Assembly (NCBI RefSeq): GCF_000381065.1
Contig: NZ_KB905845.1
Location: 1 to 64,000 of the forward strand
From: Propionispira raffinosivorans DSM 20765
GTDB lineage: Bacteria; Bacillota; Negativicutes; Selenomonadales; Selenomonadaceae
Direction of reading: 5' to 3'
DNA: 64,000 nucleotides
Part shown: positions 9,535 to 18,218 of the stretch, piece by piece
Numbering within the stretch: position 1 is the first letter of the stretch
Layout: each line of letters begins with the position of its first letter
Made by a program: the position numbers and the translations under genes
Notes under the pieces: model-generated
The model's input: the letters and a program-made list of their open reading frames with translations, nothing else
Databases searched by the model: none
What the model was told of the DNA's origin: nothing

Positions 9535-10272
9535 TTATTCAGCAGTTTTTTCTGCGATAGCTTTTTCTGCTTCTTCTGCTTCGCCAGCTTCACCTTGACG
9601 ACCTTCAATAACTGCATCAGCCATTCTAGCCGTAAGAAGTTTCACTGCACGAATTGCATCATCATTACCAGGAATTACATAATCGATTTCATCAGGATCA
9701 CAATTTGTATCCACGATGCCAACAATTGGAATACCTAATTTTTTAGCTTCTGCTACAGCAATTCTTTCTTTACGTGGATCTACGATAAACAAAGCTCCAG
9801 GAAGCTTGCTCATAGTTTTGATACCACCCAAAAACTTCTGTAATTTTTCCATTTCATGACGAAGAGCCAAAACTTCTTTTTTCGTCAAAACTTCAAATGT
9901 ACCGTCTTCTTCCATTGCTTCCAATTGTTTCAAACGAGTAATACGTTTTTGGATTGTCTGGAAGTTTGTGAGCATTCCGCCCAACCATCTTTCATTAACA
10001 AAATACATATCAGCTTTGAGAGCTTCGTCTTTTACAGCTTCTTGCGCCTGTTTTTTCGTACCTACGAAAAGAACAGTTTCGCCTGCTTCAGCGACAGAAC
10101 GAAGAAAATTATAAGCTTCATCCACTTTTTTAACTGTTTTCTGTAAATCGATAATATAGATACCATTACGTTCTGTAAAGATATACGGAGCCATCTTAGG
10201 GTTCCATCTTCTTGTCTGATGTCCGAAATGGACACCTGCTTCCAATAATTGTTTCATTGAAATAACTGCCAT
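9535..10272 (-). CDS. rpsB: 30S ribosomal protein S2
   Basis: A 30S subunit protein needed for S1/mRNA binding at the platform. The start is [13 protein letters not shown], with AGGAGGTG 8 nt upstream, giving 245 aa. An open frame continues upstream but has no ribosome site and would add an unrelated leader. Family motifs are [19 protein letters not shown] and [19 protein letters not shown], with [19 protein letters not shown] in the C-terminal part. The acidic, Ala/Glu-rich tail is usual. It has its own promoter 110 nt upstream and starts the housekeeping string after the fla/che operon. Confidence 0.97.
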   Translation of the reverse strand: MAVISMKQLLEAGVHFGHQTRRWNPKMAPYIFTERNGIYIIDLQKTVKKVDEAYNFLRSVAEAGETVLFVGTKKQAQEAVKDEALKADMYFVNERWLGGMLTNFQTIQKRITRLKQLEAMEEDGTFEVLTKKEVLALRHEMEKLQKFLGGIKTMSKLPGALFIVDPRKERIAVAEAKKLGIPIVGIVDTNCDPDEIDYVIPGNDDAIRAVKLLTARMADAVIEGRQGEAGEAEEAEKAIAEKTAE

Positions 10273-10373
10273 ATTGGTGCACCTCCTGTTTTTTATTCCT
10301 CCGCATTTCTCATCGTTTGTTTTCACCATAATAGGCACAGTACAAACATCCAAACGCGTGCGTTTTTTACACC
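10273..10373 (-). promoter_or_regulatory. Structured rpsB leader RNA (candidate S2 autoregulatory site)
   Basis: The about 100-nt leader can form a stem GTTTGT (10342-10347) with ACAAAC (10315-10320). An outer pairing of TGCG near 10302-10305 with CGCA near 10359-10362 is also possible. S2 operons are commonly autoregulated through leader RNA; assignment here rests only on pairing and position. Confidence 0.35.
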
Positions 10374-10380
10374 GTTTTAA

Positions 10381-10409
10381 ATTATATCATACTTGTTTTA
10401 TGATTACAA
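10381..10409 (-). promoter_or_regulatory. Sigma-A promoter for rpsB-tsf
   Basis: -35 TTGTAA, 17-bp spacer, -10 TATAAT preceded by TGA (extended -10), about 109 nt upstream of rpsB. It lies outside the fla/che operon terminator, so ribosomal genes can be expressed independently of motility genes. Confidence 0.8.
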
Positions 10410-10503
10410 TGATTTTTTAAGTGGCCATTCGATTAGATCTGCTATTGCTCCTGATCGATAAAAAATAAAGATTAAAATAGAACCCAAATTCATACAACAA
10501 AAT

Positions 10504-10540
10504 AAGCCGCACAAATGCATCCACAATTTGAAACGGCTAA
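10504..10540 (-). terminator. Terminator at the end of the fla/che operon
   Basis: Two-part stem (AGCCG / CGGCT and CAAAT / ATTTG) with a 9-nt loop, followed on the minus strand by TTATTTTGTTG. It lies 28 nt beyond the last flagellar-operon gene. Confidence 0.6.
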
Positions 10541-10567
10541 GCAATACTATGTAATATTTTTCTATAG

Positions 10568-11104
10568 TTAGACTTTTTTTTGCAATTTATACATTTCTCT
10601 AATCAAATTAATTGCACCTTTACCAATTCCAGTTTTTTTTGCAATCAATTCAATCGACTCACCCTGTTCCAGCATTTCAAATACTATTTTATTTGTTTTA
10701 GAAACTTTCAATTTAACTTGTTTAGGAAAGACTTCTTGTACCGAATCTTCTGCAATCGTTTCACCATCGCGTGTGCTTTCTTGCAAAACTTCTTCAAAAC
10801 TCTTCGTTTGATTTTCTATCGGCTGTGTAGCTGTCATGTTTTGCTGAGAGTCCAAGACCTTGAGTTTTTGATCCAATTGAATTATTTTATCATCCGCTGC
10901 CTGAATCAAAAACTCCAAACGATCAATTTGACTGCCAATTCGCTCAATAATTTGATCAGCAGTCTCTTCAAACTGTTGCTGCATCTGAGTCGCGGCCGTC
11001 CCAAAATCATTTTTTTCTAATTGTTTATTAAAAAACTGACGACGAATAATAACGACAATCATCACACCGATGATAATCAAAAAACCTATCCATTCTGTAA
11101 ACAT
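10568..11104 (-). CDS. swrB: SwrB-like membrane-anchored coiled-coil protein with C-terminal HTH
   Basis: 178 aa. One N-terminal membrane segment (about residues 5-22) is followed by a basic patch. A predicted coiled coil spans roughly 38-90 (DQIIERIGSQIDRLEF, DDKIIQLDQKLKVLDS), then an acidic linker. A small helix-turn-helix at the C-terminus spans about 140-175 (FEMLEQGESIELIAKKTGIG). This architecture and the place after sigD at the end of the operon match B. subtilis SwrB, which promotes assembly of the flagellar export apparatus. The homology call is by architecture and synteny; sequence identity was not measured. Two genes (fapA and a 109-aa ORF) separate it from sigD here. Confidence 0.65.
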   Translation of the reverse strand: MFTEWIGFLIIIGVMIVVIIRRQFFNKQLEKNDFGTAATQMQQQFEETADQIIERIGSQIDRLEFLIQAADDKIIQLDQKLKVLDSQQNMTATQPIENQTKSFEEVLQESTRDGETIAEDSVQEVFPKQVKLKVSKTNKIVFEMLEQGESIELIAKKTGIGKGAINLIREMYKLQKKV

Positions 11105-11131
11105 AGTACACCTCTGTTAAATCTAAGACTA

Positions 11132-11461
11132 TTACAATTTTATATCAATTTTGCGACCACGAAATGTGTCGATTGCTAAGGGAATATTTTCCTCGTCTTC
11201 CGCTGAGTCACTGAGGGTTTTTGCTTGTTTTTGGCTATTTTGTCCTTGTCTTTTTTGATGTTCTTCGTCTTCTTTAATTTTGCCGCCTTCAGCTTTGTCG
11301 CGTGATTGAACCTGCATTTGTTTTAAATTTGCTTCCTGCTTTGTTTGCAACATTCCCATGTCCTGCTGCACACCTTCCTGACGATCCCTATTATGCTGAA
11401 TTTGGGCAGCATCTGTTGTTTTTGGAACAACAATTTGTAAATTCATCGGCGTGATATTCAT
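11132..11461 (-). CDS. Small hydrophilic protein of unknown function between fapA and swrB
   Basis: About 109 aa starting MNITPMNLQIVVPKT. The protein is strikingly rich in Gln, Lys, Glu and Asp (QTKQEANLKQMQVQ, KIKEDEEHQKRQGQ), so it should be mostly extended or coiled. It ends in a short conserved-looking hydrophobic/basic tail (AIDTFRGRKIDIKL). It has no membrane segment and no cysteine. I do not recognise a family. Its place among fla/che genes suggests a motility role, and a polar, disordered body with a C-terminal motif would suit an adaptor or chaperone. That is inference. Confidence 0.7.
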   Translation of the reverse strand: MNITPMNLQIVVPKTTDAAQIQHNRDRQEGVQQDMGMLQTKQEANLKQMQVQSRDKAEGGKIKEDEEHQKRQGQNSQKQAKTLSDSAEDEENIPLAIDTFRGRKIDIKL

Positions 11462-11495
11462 TTTTTTCACCATCCAAAAAATTTAATTTTTAAAA

Positions 11496-13202
11496 TCAAT
11501 AAGCACCGGTCTTAATCGTCGCATCTTCTTCATCTACATAAAACACGCAGTGCTGGGCTTCGTTTTGAATATTTTTCACCAAAGATCCCATGACCAGTTT
11601 TGCCCCAGGATAAATTTTATCCAAAATCCTGATTTTTCCGCTTTTCATAACTTCAAAAGCATTTTGCATCGTAACAAGTTCCTCTTCGTACCGCTGCAAT
11701 TTTCCTGCCAAAGGAAATTGTGACTGAATCAATTGTGCCAATTTTTCTTTTTTATCTTGTGACAATTTACTCTTATCGACTTGCTGCATAACAGCTAGAG
11801 CTTTTTGCACTTTATCCAGTTGTTTTTTTGTATTGCTTATATCTATTTTAACTTTTTGGTATTTCTCCCTTAGCATAGGGTTCACACCGACTTCTAATTT
11901 GGTGGCAGTATTCATAGGATTCCCTACACATTTTGCCCTAATTTCTTCACCAGCAGCAATAGAACCGCCATTAATCAGGCCCCGATGCTCTTCTACAAAA
12001 ATTTTTCCACCAGCACTTAGGTTTGAGTGTAATATTACATCGCCAATATGAATATCTCTTCCAGCAATCATTTTTGCATTTTCGGCAAATGTAGCCCGAA
12101 TATCTTCCTGCGCTGTTATAACCCCGCGATTCATTCCTTGAACTCCACCAAATACAGTAATATTTTTAGCTTCTACATTTCCACCACTAATCGTGCCGCG
12201 AATTTCAACATCACCATCAGCACGAACTGCAAAACCGGCTTGTACACTACCTTTAATAAGCACACTACCATTAAAATCAATATTGCCTGTTGATAAATCT
12301 ACGTCGCCTTTAACTTCAATTGTCGGATCTACCATGATTTTATTACCAGTTTCCACAAGCTGCCCGTCTAAATCAGCCACAATGATATTTTCATCTACAA
12401 TTTTTGTGTTTTTCCCATTTGGCAGTGGTTTTGGTTTACCGGATTTTGCTGGAACCACCCCTCCCAGAATATCCATTCCCGGAATACCGTGTGTATGGGG
12501 AATTCGTTCAGCCAAAACATCTCCCTTTTTAACAACAATAAACCAGTGCAAATTTTTATAATCAACCCGGCTGTATTCCAGATCAGATGGTTTACCGCGG
12601 TCTGCCATATTATTTTTCTTTTTAATCACAGCATCGATGCCATTAACTGGTGGATTTCCTACCGCTACAATTGCATCGGTTAGAGTTCCCTGCACAAGCT
12701 GATTAAGTGCCTCCATCTTTATGCCAAAAACAATACCAGCCTTTTGGATTAGTTCCAGTAGCATATTTTTATCTGGTTTCTTTGAATTTTCTTTCATTTC
12801 AATACGCATAGAAGCTTCCATTTTATTCTTGCTGATATCAAGCTTGACTTGTGAGTCTGCAAAATCTTCTTTTTCTGCTGCAACAATAGCTTCAGGAAGA
12901 TTCAACTCTTGGCCAGTTGTTTCACGGATCATTTTGATGAGCATCTGCTCATCAAAATGATCCGCTATTTTAACTGGCAAACTCAAAGCCTCACGAATCG
13001 TCTTTGTCAACAATTCTATTTCATAAACTTTAACACCATATGCTTTTAATAATTTTTGAATATCTGTAAGCTCAAACAAAATCTGTGTATCCGAGTATGG
13101 ATACACTGTGAAAAATACACCCATTGGAAAAAATTCAAATAAATAACCCTTCTCTTTGCCACCAACGGAAGCCATCGGCAAATTCATATTTTTCTCGTCC
13201 AT
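11496..13202 (-). CDS. FapA-domain (DUF342) polymer-forming protein
   Basis: 568 aa. An N-terminal alpha/beta region (about 1-260) contains HTHGIPGMDILGGVVPAKSGKP, a DUF342 signature. A right-handed beta-helix follows at about 270-430, made of repeats such as IDFNGSVLIKGSVQAGFAV and GDVEIRGTISGGNVEAKNI. The C-terminal coiled coil is at about 440-535. Proteins of this family occur in fla/che operons of many Bacillota and relate to bactofilin-like polymer-forming domains; the exact function is unsettled. The coding sequence contains a perfect 18-bp-arm inverted repeat at 12926-12963 (residues about 80-93). Confidence 0.85.
   Translation of the reverse strand: MDEKNMNLPMASVGGKEKGYLFEFFPMGVFFTVYPYSDTQILFELTDIQKLLKAYGVKVYEIELLTKTIREALSLPVKIADHFDEQMLIKMIRETTGQELNLPEAIVAAEKEDFADSQVKLDISKNKMEASMRIEMKENSKKPDKNMLLELIQKAGIVFGIKMEALNQLVQGTLTDAIVAVGNPPVNGIDAVIKKKNNMADRGKPSDLEYSRVDYKNLHWFIVVKKGDVLAERIPHTHGIPGMDILGGVVPAKSGKPKPLPNGKNTKIVDENIIVADLDGQLVETGNKIMVDPTIEVKGDVDLSTGNIDFNGSVLIKGSVQAGFAVRADGDVEIRGTISGGNVEAKNITVFGGVQGMNRGVITAQEDIRATFAENAKMIAGRDIHIGDVILHSNLSAGGKIFVEEHRGLINGGSIAAGEEIRAKCVGNPMNTATKLEVGVNPMLREKYQKVKIDISNTKKQLDKVQKALAVMQQVDKSKLSQDKKEKLAQLIQSQFPLAGKLQRYEEELVTMQNAFEVMKSGKIRILDKIYPGAKLVMGSLVKNIQNEAQHCVFYVDEEDATIKTGAY
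12926..12963. repeat. Perfect 38-bp palindrome inside fapA
   Basis: Arms GGATCATTTTGATGAGCA and TGCTCATCAAAATGATCC are exactly complementary over 18 bp with a 2-nt loop. It is translated as part of fapA (DHFDEQMLIKMI). In mRNA it would form a very stable hairpin about 240 nt into the gene. Confidence 0.95.
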
Positions 13203-13312
13203 GAGGATAACCTCCTTTTTAACCTTTTACGCATTAGTAAAATTATTCTTTTGTATATTTTGTTGTTCTTATAAATATACATACTAAGAGTATAGCAATC
13301 CAGCTGCTCTTA

Positions 13313-14074
13313 TTATAATAAACTAGATTTTATCCTAGATAAATATCCACGTAAACGAAAAACCGCCTTCGTATGAAGCTGCGATATACGTGCCTCAGAC
13401 AATTTTAAAATTAAACTAATTTCTTTCAATGTTAATTCCTCATAATAATATAAAGAAATTACTAATTTTTCTTTTTCTGGCAGTTTTTCAATAGCCGTTG
13501 CTAAACATTGCTGCATTTCTTTATATTCAATGTTTTCAGAAGGGCTAGGAATTCCATTAGAAATTGATTCAAACTGAGCGTATTCCTCTAAAGGAATGAC
13601 TGTTGCAATATTCAAGTTACTTAATAAATTACTCAAATCAGCGACAGTTATTTCCAATGAACTTGCAATTTCTTGATCGTTTGCTGCCCGGCCTAATTTT
13701 GCTTCCAAACTACTGACTGTTTGTTCGTATTTTCGTATTTTTTGACGAAGCGATACCGGCATCCAGTCTTTTGACCGAAGATAATCCAATATAGATCCTC
13801 GAATCCTTACGCCTGCATACGTTTCGAATTTATTGCCCCGTACCGGATCATAACGTTCAATTGCATCCAGCAAGCCAAAAAATCCACTACTAATCAAGTC
13901 GTCGCGATCTACATGCGACGGTAAGTTAATAGCAATACGACCGGCAATTGTATTTACCAAAGACAAATAATTTTCTACTAACTTTTCCCGAATTTCAGGG
14001 CTTCTATTTTTTTGGTAAGCATTCCATAAGAGATCTATATCTACAGCAATTTTTTTTGCATTTGATCCCAACAT
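13313..14074 (-). CDS. sigD: Flagellar/motility sigma factor (sigma-28 family, SigD/FliA)
   Basis: Directs transcription of late flagellar, chemotaxis and autolysin genes. It is 253 aa with regions 2 to 4 and no region 1. Region 2 includes DDLISSGFFGLLDAIERYD and KFETYAGVRIRGSILDYLRS. The typical FliA linker DWMPVSLRQKIRKYEQ and region 4 (LPEKEKLVISLYYYEELTLKEIS, LSEARISQLHTKAVFRLR) follow. The start ATG has GGAGGTATAG upstream. It is placed after cheD, exactly as in B. subtilis apart from one extra gene. No flgM is present in the window. Confidence 0.95.
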   Translation of the reverse strand: MLGSNAKKIAVDIDLLWNAYQKNRSPEIREKLVENYLSLVNTIAGRIAINLPSHVDRDDLISSGFFGLLDAIERYDPVRGNKFETYAGVRIRGSILDYLRSKDWMPVSLRQKIRKYEQTVSSLEAKLGRAANDQEIASSLEITVADLSNLLSNLNIATVIPLEEYAQFESISNGIPSPSENIEYKEMQQCLATAIEKLPEKEKLVISLYYYEELTLKEISLILKLSEARISQLHTKAVFRLRGYLSRIKSSLL

Positions 14075-14096
14075 AAACTATACCTCCACTTACCAA

Positions 14097-14468
14097 TTAT
14101 CCTCGCGGTGTTGAAACTTGATCTAAATCCTCTTTGGTCAAGGGGGCAAATTCATTGACCGTATCTGTATCCAAAACAGCTTCACTTACTACTTCTTCTG
14201 AATTAACCAAATTTTGCTGAATGGAGGCATCACTATTTTCTACTTGAGCATCTTGCTGCTGCCCCTGGTTTTTTTTGAAAAAATAAGGGACAACATACAG
14301 TATAAGAAACGATTCCACAAGATACCATAAAACCCCAATAAGAAAAAATGTGATCGCAGTACGATACAATATAACTTCGATTCTAGCCTGATGCAAAATC
14401 CCCATAAATATTACGATCAAGGCCGTAACGGAAGCAAGACCCACAGCAAGCCATATTTTAAACACCAT
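14097..14468 (-). CDS. Two-helix membrane protein of unknown function between cheD and sigD
   Basis: 123 aa starting MVFKIWLAVGLASV, which has AGGTG just upstream; the longer reading would overlap cheD by 47 nt. Two hydrophobic segments (about residues 3-24 and 38-62) place it in the membrane. A cytoplasmic tail follows (KKNQGQQQDAQ...), rich in Gln, Asp, Glu and Val and predicted disordered. It ends in a short element TKEDLDQVSTPRG. I recognise no family. In B. subtilis cheD is followed directly by sigD, so this is a lineage addition, possibly a motor- or export-associated membrane protein. Confidence 0.7.
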   Translation of the reverse strand: MVFKIWLAVGLASVTALIVIFMGILHQARIEVILYRTAITFFLIGVLWYLVESFLILYVVPYFFKKNQGQQQDAQVENSDASIQQNLVNSEEVVSEAVLDTDTVNEFAPLTKEDLDQVSTPRG

Positions 14469-14478
14469 GATCACCTGC

Positions 14479-14964
14479 TTAAATTTCTTTTTCACCTTTA
14501 TCAATTGTTTTAATTCGATACACACCCGTGTCTAATTGGAGCTCAACAGTTCGTCCATAGTTACCGCCAGTATCATCGGCTATGATTCGAATATTTAAGT
14601 CTTTCAATACAACTTTCACTGCTTGTGAATTTCGTTCTCCCACACGCATAATATCCGTCGCATTCGCAAATTTAAACATTTGCGAGCCACCGGCAATTTT
14701 AGCTATCACCCGAGAGCGCACAGCGCCTAAGGCTATAATTTCCTTAAGCATTAATGGTATTCCAGTATCAGCAAATTTAGCTGGATTTTCATTGGATCGT
14801 GCCTGTGTACTATCTGGAAGCATGATATGCAAAAGTCCTCCGACTTTCATGGCTGGATCATATAGCGTAACACCTACACATGACCCCAGTCCATAACTAA
14901 TGAGCGATGCTGGCGCGCGTCCAACTTTATAATCAGCCATCCCTACCCGTATCAATTCTGACAT
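14479..14964 (-). CDS. cheD: Chemoreceptor glutamine deamidase CheD
   Basis: Deamidates chemoreceptor glutamines and, in the Bacillus-type system, binds CheC and stimulates its CheY-P phosphatase. The catalytic residues are visible: Cys29 in YGLGSCVGV and His46 in GGLLHIMLPD. The 161-aa length is typical. Further family marks are KIAGGSQMF and ADDTGGNYGRTV. It begins 2 nt after cheC, consistent with a working CheC-CheD adaptation module. Confidence 0.96.
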   Translation of the reverse strand: MSELIRVGMADYKVGRAPASLISYGLGSCVGVTLYDPAMKVGGLLHIMLPDSTQARSNENPAKFADTGIPLMLKEIIALGAVRSRVIAKIAGGSQMFKFANATDIMRVGERNSQAVKVVLKDLNIRIIADDTGGNYGRTVELQLDTGVYRIKTIDKGEKEI

Positions 14965-14966
14965 AT

Positions 14967-15593
14967 TTATTTCACTCCTACCGCGCCCAAAATCGTATCT
15001 AATGATCCAGGGTCAGGGACCAAGAAAAAATGCCCTTTTATGCCATCATCTTCTGATAAGAATTCAGTTTCAATAACCAGTGCATGATCTCCCATTTGTC
15101 CAAGCTGTACTAATACAACACTCAAAATAGCCCCAGCCATATCCATTGCCAATGCAGGAATTGATGGTAAAAGCGTCAACTTCGTAAAATGTGATAACGC
15201 GTTTAAATACGCTCCCGCCAAAATATTCCCGATTTCCATCAAAGCAGATTCATCCATAAAATCCAAAGTTTTGGTAACGCCGCGTTCTTTTCCCATCAGC
15301 GTATCGACTAAATAAAATGCACTATCCTTGGGAAGCAAAAAAAGAACGCTTCCTGGTGCTTTCCCATATACTCTTAAAAAAACACCTACGACCATAGCAT
15401 CAGCGCCACCGACAACATCCGGCACATCCCCAAGTGGTAATATAGCCACTTTAGGCACATTCATATCAATCTTACGATTGATAATTTGGGACAGCGCAGT
15501 GGCCGAATTACCGGCCCCTACATTGCCAATTTCCCTGAGTGCATCCAATTGCATCGCTGATAATTTCAATACATCCTCTGACACTATTGACAC
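14967..15593 (-). CDS. cheC: CheY-P phosphatase CheC
   Basis: Dephosphorylates CheY-P, aided by CheD. Two active-site motifs of the CheC/FliY/CheX family are intact: LREIGNVGAGNSATALS (about 19-35) and LMEIGNILAGAYLNALS (about 116-132), each with the E..N pair. The 208-aa length matches CheC1-type proteins. It lies between cheW and cheD. No cheZ is expected in this type of pathway. Confidence 0.95.
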   Translation of the reverse strand: MSIVSEDVLKLSAMQLDALREIGNVGAGNSATALSQIINRKIDMNVPKVAILPLGDVPDVVGGADAMVVGVFLRVYGKAPGSVLFLLPKDSAFYLVDTLMGKERGVTKTLDFMDESALMEIGNILAGAYLNALSHFTKLTLLPSIPALAMDMAGAILSVVLVQLGQMGDHALVIETEFLSEDDGIKGHFFLVPDPGSLDTILGAVGVK

Positions 15594-15608
15594 CTCATTT
15601 ATTTCATC

Positions 15609-16088
15609 CTATTTTGATTCTCCAGTCAATCCAACAATCTCATTCAAGTTCAACATGATTACCAACCGATTATCAAGATTACCGACACCACTAATAAATT
15701 TACCATTTTCTTTACTATCTGAGCTATCACTGACTGTTTTTGGTGCATCAATATGATCTATGCCAATCGTCAACACTTCTGTAACCGCATCAACAATCAT
15801 CCCAATGGAAATTTCTTCAACTTTAACAATAATAATTCGCGTATCTTCAGAATAGTCCCCTTCGGGCAGACCCAAGCGTTTTTTTAGATCAATAACTGGC
15901 AAAACACTGCCGCGTAAATTCATGACGCCTTTAAAAAAGTCAGGCGTGAATGGAACACGGGTTATATCAGTCAATCGTTTGATTTCCTGTACATTTAAAA
16001 TACTTACACCATATTCTTCACGTTTTAACTTAAACGCAACCATCTGGATTTCCTGATTCACAGAATCTGTTTTTTCCATTTTTTCCAT
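15609..16088 (-). CDS. cheW: Chemotaxis coupling protein CheW
   Basis: Links chemoreceptors to CheA. 159 aa from the ATG (MEKMEKTDSV), preceded by GAGGAGGG 8 nt upstream; an earlier in-frame start lacks a site. CheW/SH3-like domain marks include VAFKLKREEYGVSILNVQEI, TRVPFTPDFFKGVMNLRG and VLPVIDLKKRLGLPEG. It follows cheA within the operon. Confidence 0.95.
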   Translation of the reverse strand: MEKMEKTDSVNQEIQMVAFKLKREEYGVSILNVQEIKRLTDITRVPFTPDFFKGVMNLRGSVLPVIDLKKRLGLPEGDYSEDTRIIIVKVEEISIGMIVDAVTEVLTIGIDHIDAPKTVSDSSDSKENGKFISGVGNLDNRLVIMLNLNEIVGLTGESK

Positions 16089-16107
16089 AATAGCATCCCT
16101 CCTCAAC

Positions 16108-18192
16108 TTATTGCATTAAAGTTCCAACATCCAGAATCAATGCAACTTGTCCGTTGCCTAAAACAGTTGCACCCGAAATCACTTTGAGACCTGATAAAAG
16201 CTTACCTAAAGTCTTAATAACAATTTCTTGCTGCCCAATCAGATTGTCGACAATAATCCCTGATTTACGTTCACCCATATGAACAACAACAACAAATAAA
16301 TCTTCTCCGGATTTTTCTTGTGTCTGAGGAACATTTAATACATTATCCAGCCGAACAATCGGGATGATTTGACCACGCAGCAAAATAACTTCCTTATTTT
16401 GTACCGTCTTAATATCATCTGGCGTAATGTTAATCGTACTATCAATAGAGCCAAGTGGAATCGCATAAATTTCTTCTTGTACTTTGACCAGCAGTGCTTG
16501 GATGATTGCTAGTGTCAATGGTAATTTTATTTTGAAAATACTGCCTTCGTCAATTTTTGTTTCAACATCAATTAAACCACCCAAAGCTTCAATTTTGCTT
16601 CTAACAACATCCATACCGACACCACGGCCTGATACATCAGTAACAACATCCGCCGTTGAAAAACCTGCTAAAAATACAAGCCGTACAGCTTCTGCATCAT
16701 CCATAGCATCCGCATCTTCTTGTGTAATCAACCCTTTTTCAGCAGCTTTATTTTTAATGACTGTTGGATTAATCCCTTTACCATCATCCGTTACCATTAT
16801 AATAACATTATTGCCTTCATGACGTGCAACTAACCCAACTTCACCAACTTTTGGTTTACCTTTCGCTTGACGGTCTTCCGGATGTTCAACACCATGATCG
16901 AGCGAATTACGAATCAAATGAACCAGCGGATCGCCAATTTCATCGATAACAGTCCGATCCAGCTCAGTCTCTTCTCCCTCAATTGTCAAATTAATTTCTT
17001 TATTTAATTCCTTAGCCAAATCACGAACCATCCGAGGAAAACGATTAAAGACCTGACCTACTGGAACCATCCGAACTTTCATAACAACGGACTGCAAATC
17101 TGTCGTAACACGATCCATTTGTTCAATTGTTTCTACCAATTCCGTTATACGATGTGTATTACCAATTTGTTCCAGTCTGGTTTTATTGATTACCAGTTCT
17201 CCAACTAAATTCATTAAGGAGTCAAGTTTATCAATATCTACCCGTACGGATTGTCCACTTTTTAATTTTTTATCATGAGCTCCATTATTAGAAGAATTTG
17301 CTGTCACCTTTTTTTCAGTTGATTTTTCGACCGTTTTCGCAGCCAACTTTTCGGGTGTCGGAACAGCAGTAACGGCTTTATCGACGGAATCTATCGCTGT
17401 GGATGAATTAACTTCGATAATTTCCGTAGCAACAGTTTCAATTTCGGAAATAGATAATAAGATATCTTCAATTTTTTTTGTCTCCATGCCAGTTAAAAAG
17501 ACAATATCAAAGCTATGCTCAAATTTTTCTTGTTCAAGATCATCAGCTGGGGGAACCGATTTAACGACTTCGCCCACTTCATCCAGCGCATTCATGACCA
17601 TATAAGCTCTGGCAGATTTCAAAAGACAGCTTTCTGCTAAAGTAACTGTAATATGGACTGCCTGTAGACCAGATATATGTGCACTGTTAATCACAGCAAG
17701 ATCCGTTGTATTTAAACTGATCGTATTTTGATTGCTTGTAGTTTGTGCTAAGACCGAAGCTGCAAATGCAGCTGAATCAGCTGGTGATACAGTTGCTGCT
17801 TTAGGAGCTGCTTCTCCATTGGCTATTGCATTTAATTTGTTAACCAAAGTAGACACATCAACTTTACCATTTTCTCCACCAGCAACATTTTCAATCATTT
17901 GTTCCAGCGTATCCACACATTTAAAAATAGTATCTACAATATCTTCATCGGCTTTCAACTGCTCTTTACGAAGCAAATCCAAAACATTTTCCATCTCATG
18001 AGTCAGCTCTGCAATTTCAGTAAAACCCATAGTAGCCGACATACCTTTAATTGTATGAGCACTACGAAAGATTTCATTTAAAACCGCTGCATCCTCAGGG
18101 TTATGCTCGAGCTCAAGCAGACAGTCATTCAGTGATTGTAAATGTTCACGAGACTCTTCCAAAAACATTTCCATGTACTGATTTGTGTCCAT
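16108..18192 (-). CDS. cheA: Chemotaxis histidine kinase CheA
   Basis: Autophosphorylates in response to receptors and passes phosphate to CheY and CheB. 694 aa, with domains in order. P1 (Hpt) carries phospho-acceptor His46 in RSAHTIKGMSATMGF. A P2-like region lies around 170-260, linked by a Pro/Ala/Lys-rich stretch. P3 dimerisation is at about 315-380 and the P4 ATPase at about 380-560. P4 shows the N box LIRNSLDHGVEHPEDR, the G1 box VTDDGKGINP and the G2 box DVSGRGVGMDVVRSKIEALGG. P5 (CheW-like) runs to the end. It lies between cheB and cheW. Confidence 0.97.
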   Translation of the reverse strand: MDTNQYMEMFLEESREHLQSLNDCLLELEHNPEDAAVLNEIFRSAHTIKGMSATMGFTEIAELTHEMENVLDLLRKEQLKADEDIVDTIFKCVDTLEQMIENVAGGENGKVDVSTLVNKLNAIANGEAAPKAATVSPADSAAFAASVLAQTTSNQNTISLNTTDLAVINSAHISGLQAVHITVTLAESCLLKSARAYMVMNALDEVGEVVKSVPPADDLEQEKFEHSFDIVFLTGMETKKIEDILLSISEIETVATEIIEVNSSTAIDSVDKAVTAVPTPEKLAAKTVEKSTEKKVTANSSNNGAHDKKLKSGQSVRVDIDKLDSLMNLVGELVINKTRLEQIGNTHRITELVETIEQMDRVTTDLQSVVMKVRMVPVGQVFNRFPRMVRDLAKELNKEINLTIEGEETELDRTVIDEIGDPLVHLIRNSLDHGVEHPEDRQAKGKPKVGEVGLVARHEGNNVIIMVTDDGKGINPTVIKNKAAEKGLITQEDADAMDDAEAVRLVFLAGFSTADVVTDVSGRGVGMDVVRSKIEALGGLIDVETKIDEGSIFKIKLPLTLAIIQALLVKVQEEIYAIPLGSIDSTINITPDDIKTVQNKEVILLRGQIIPIVRLDNVLNVPQTQEKSGEDLFVVVVHMGERKSGIIVDNLIGQQEIVIKTLGKLLSGLKVISGATVLGNGQVALILDVGTLMQ

Positions 18193-18218
18193 TTCTATTC
18201 CCCCTATTTTCTACTTCA

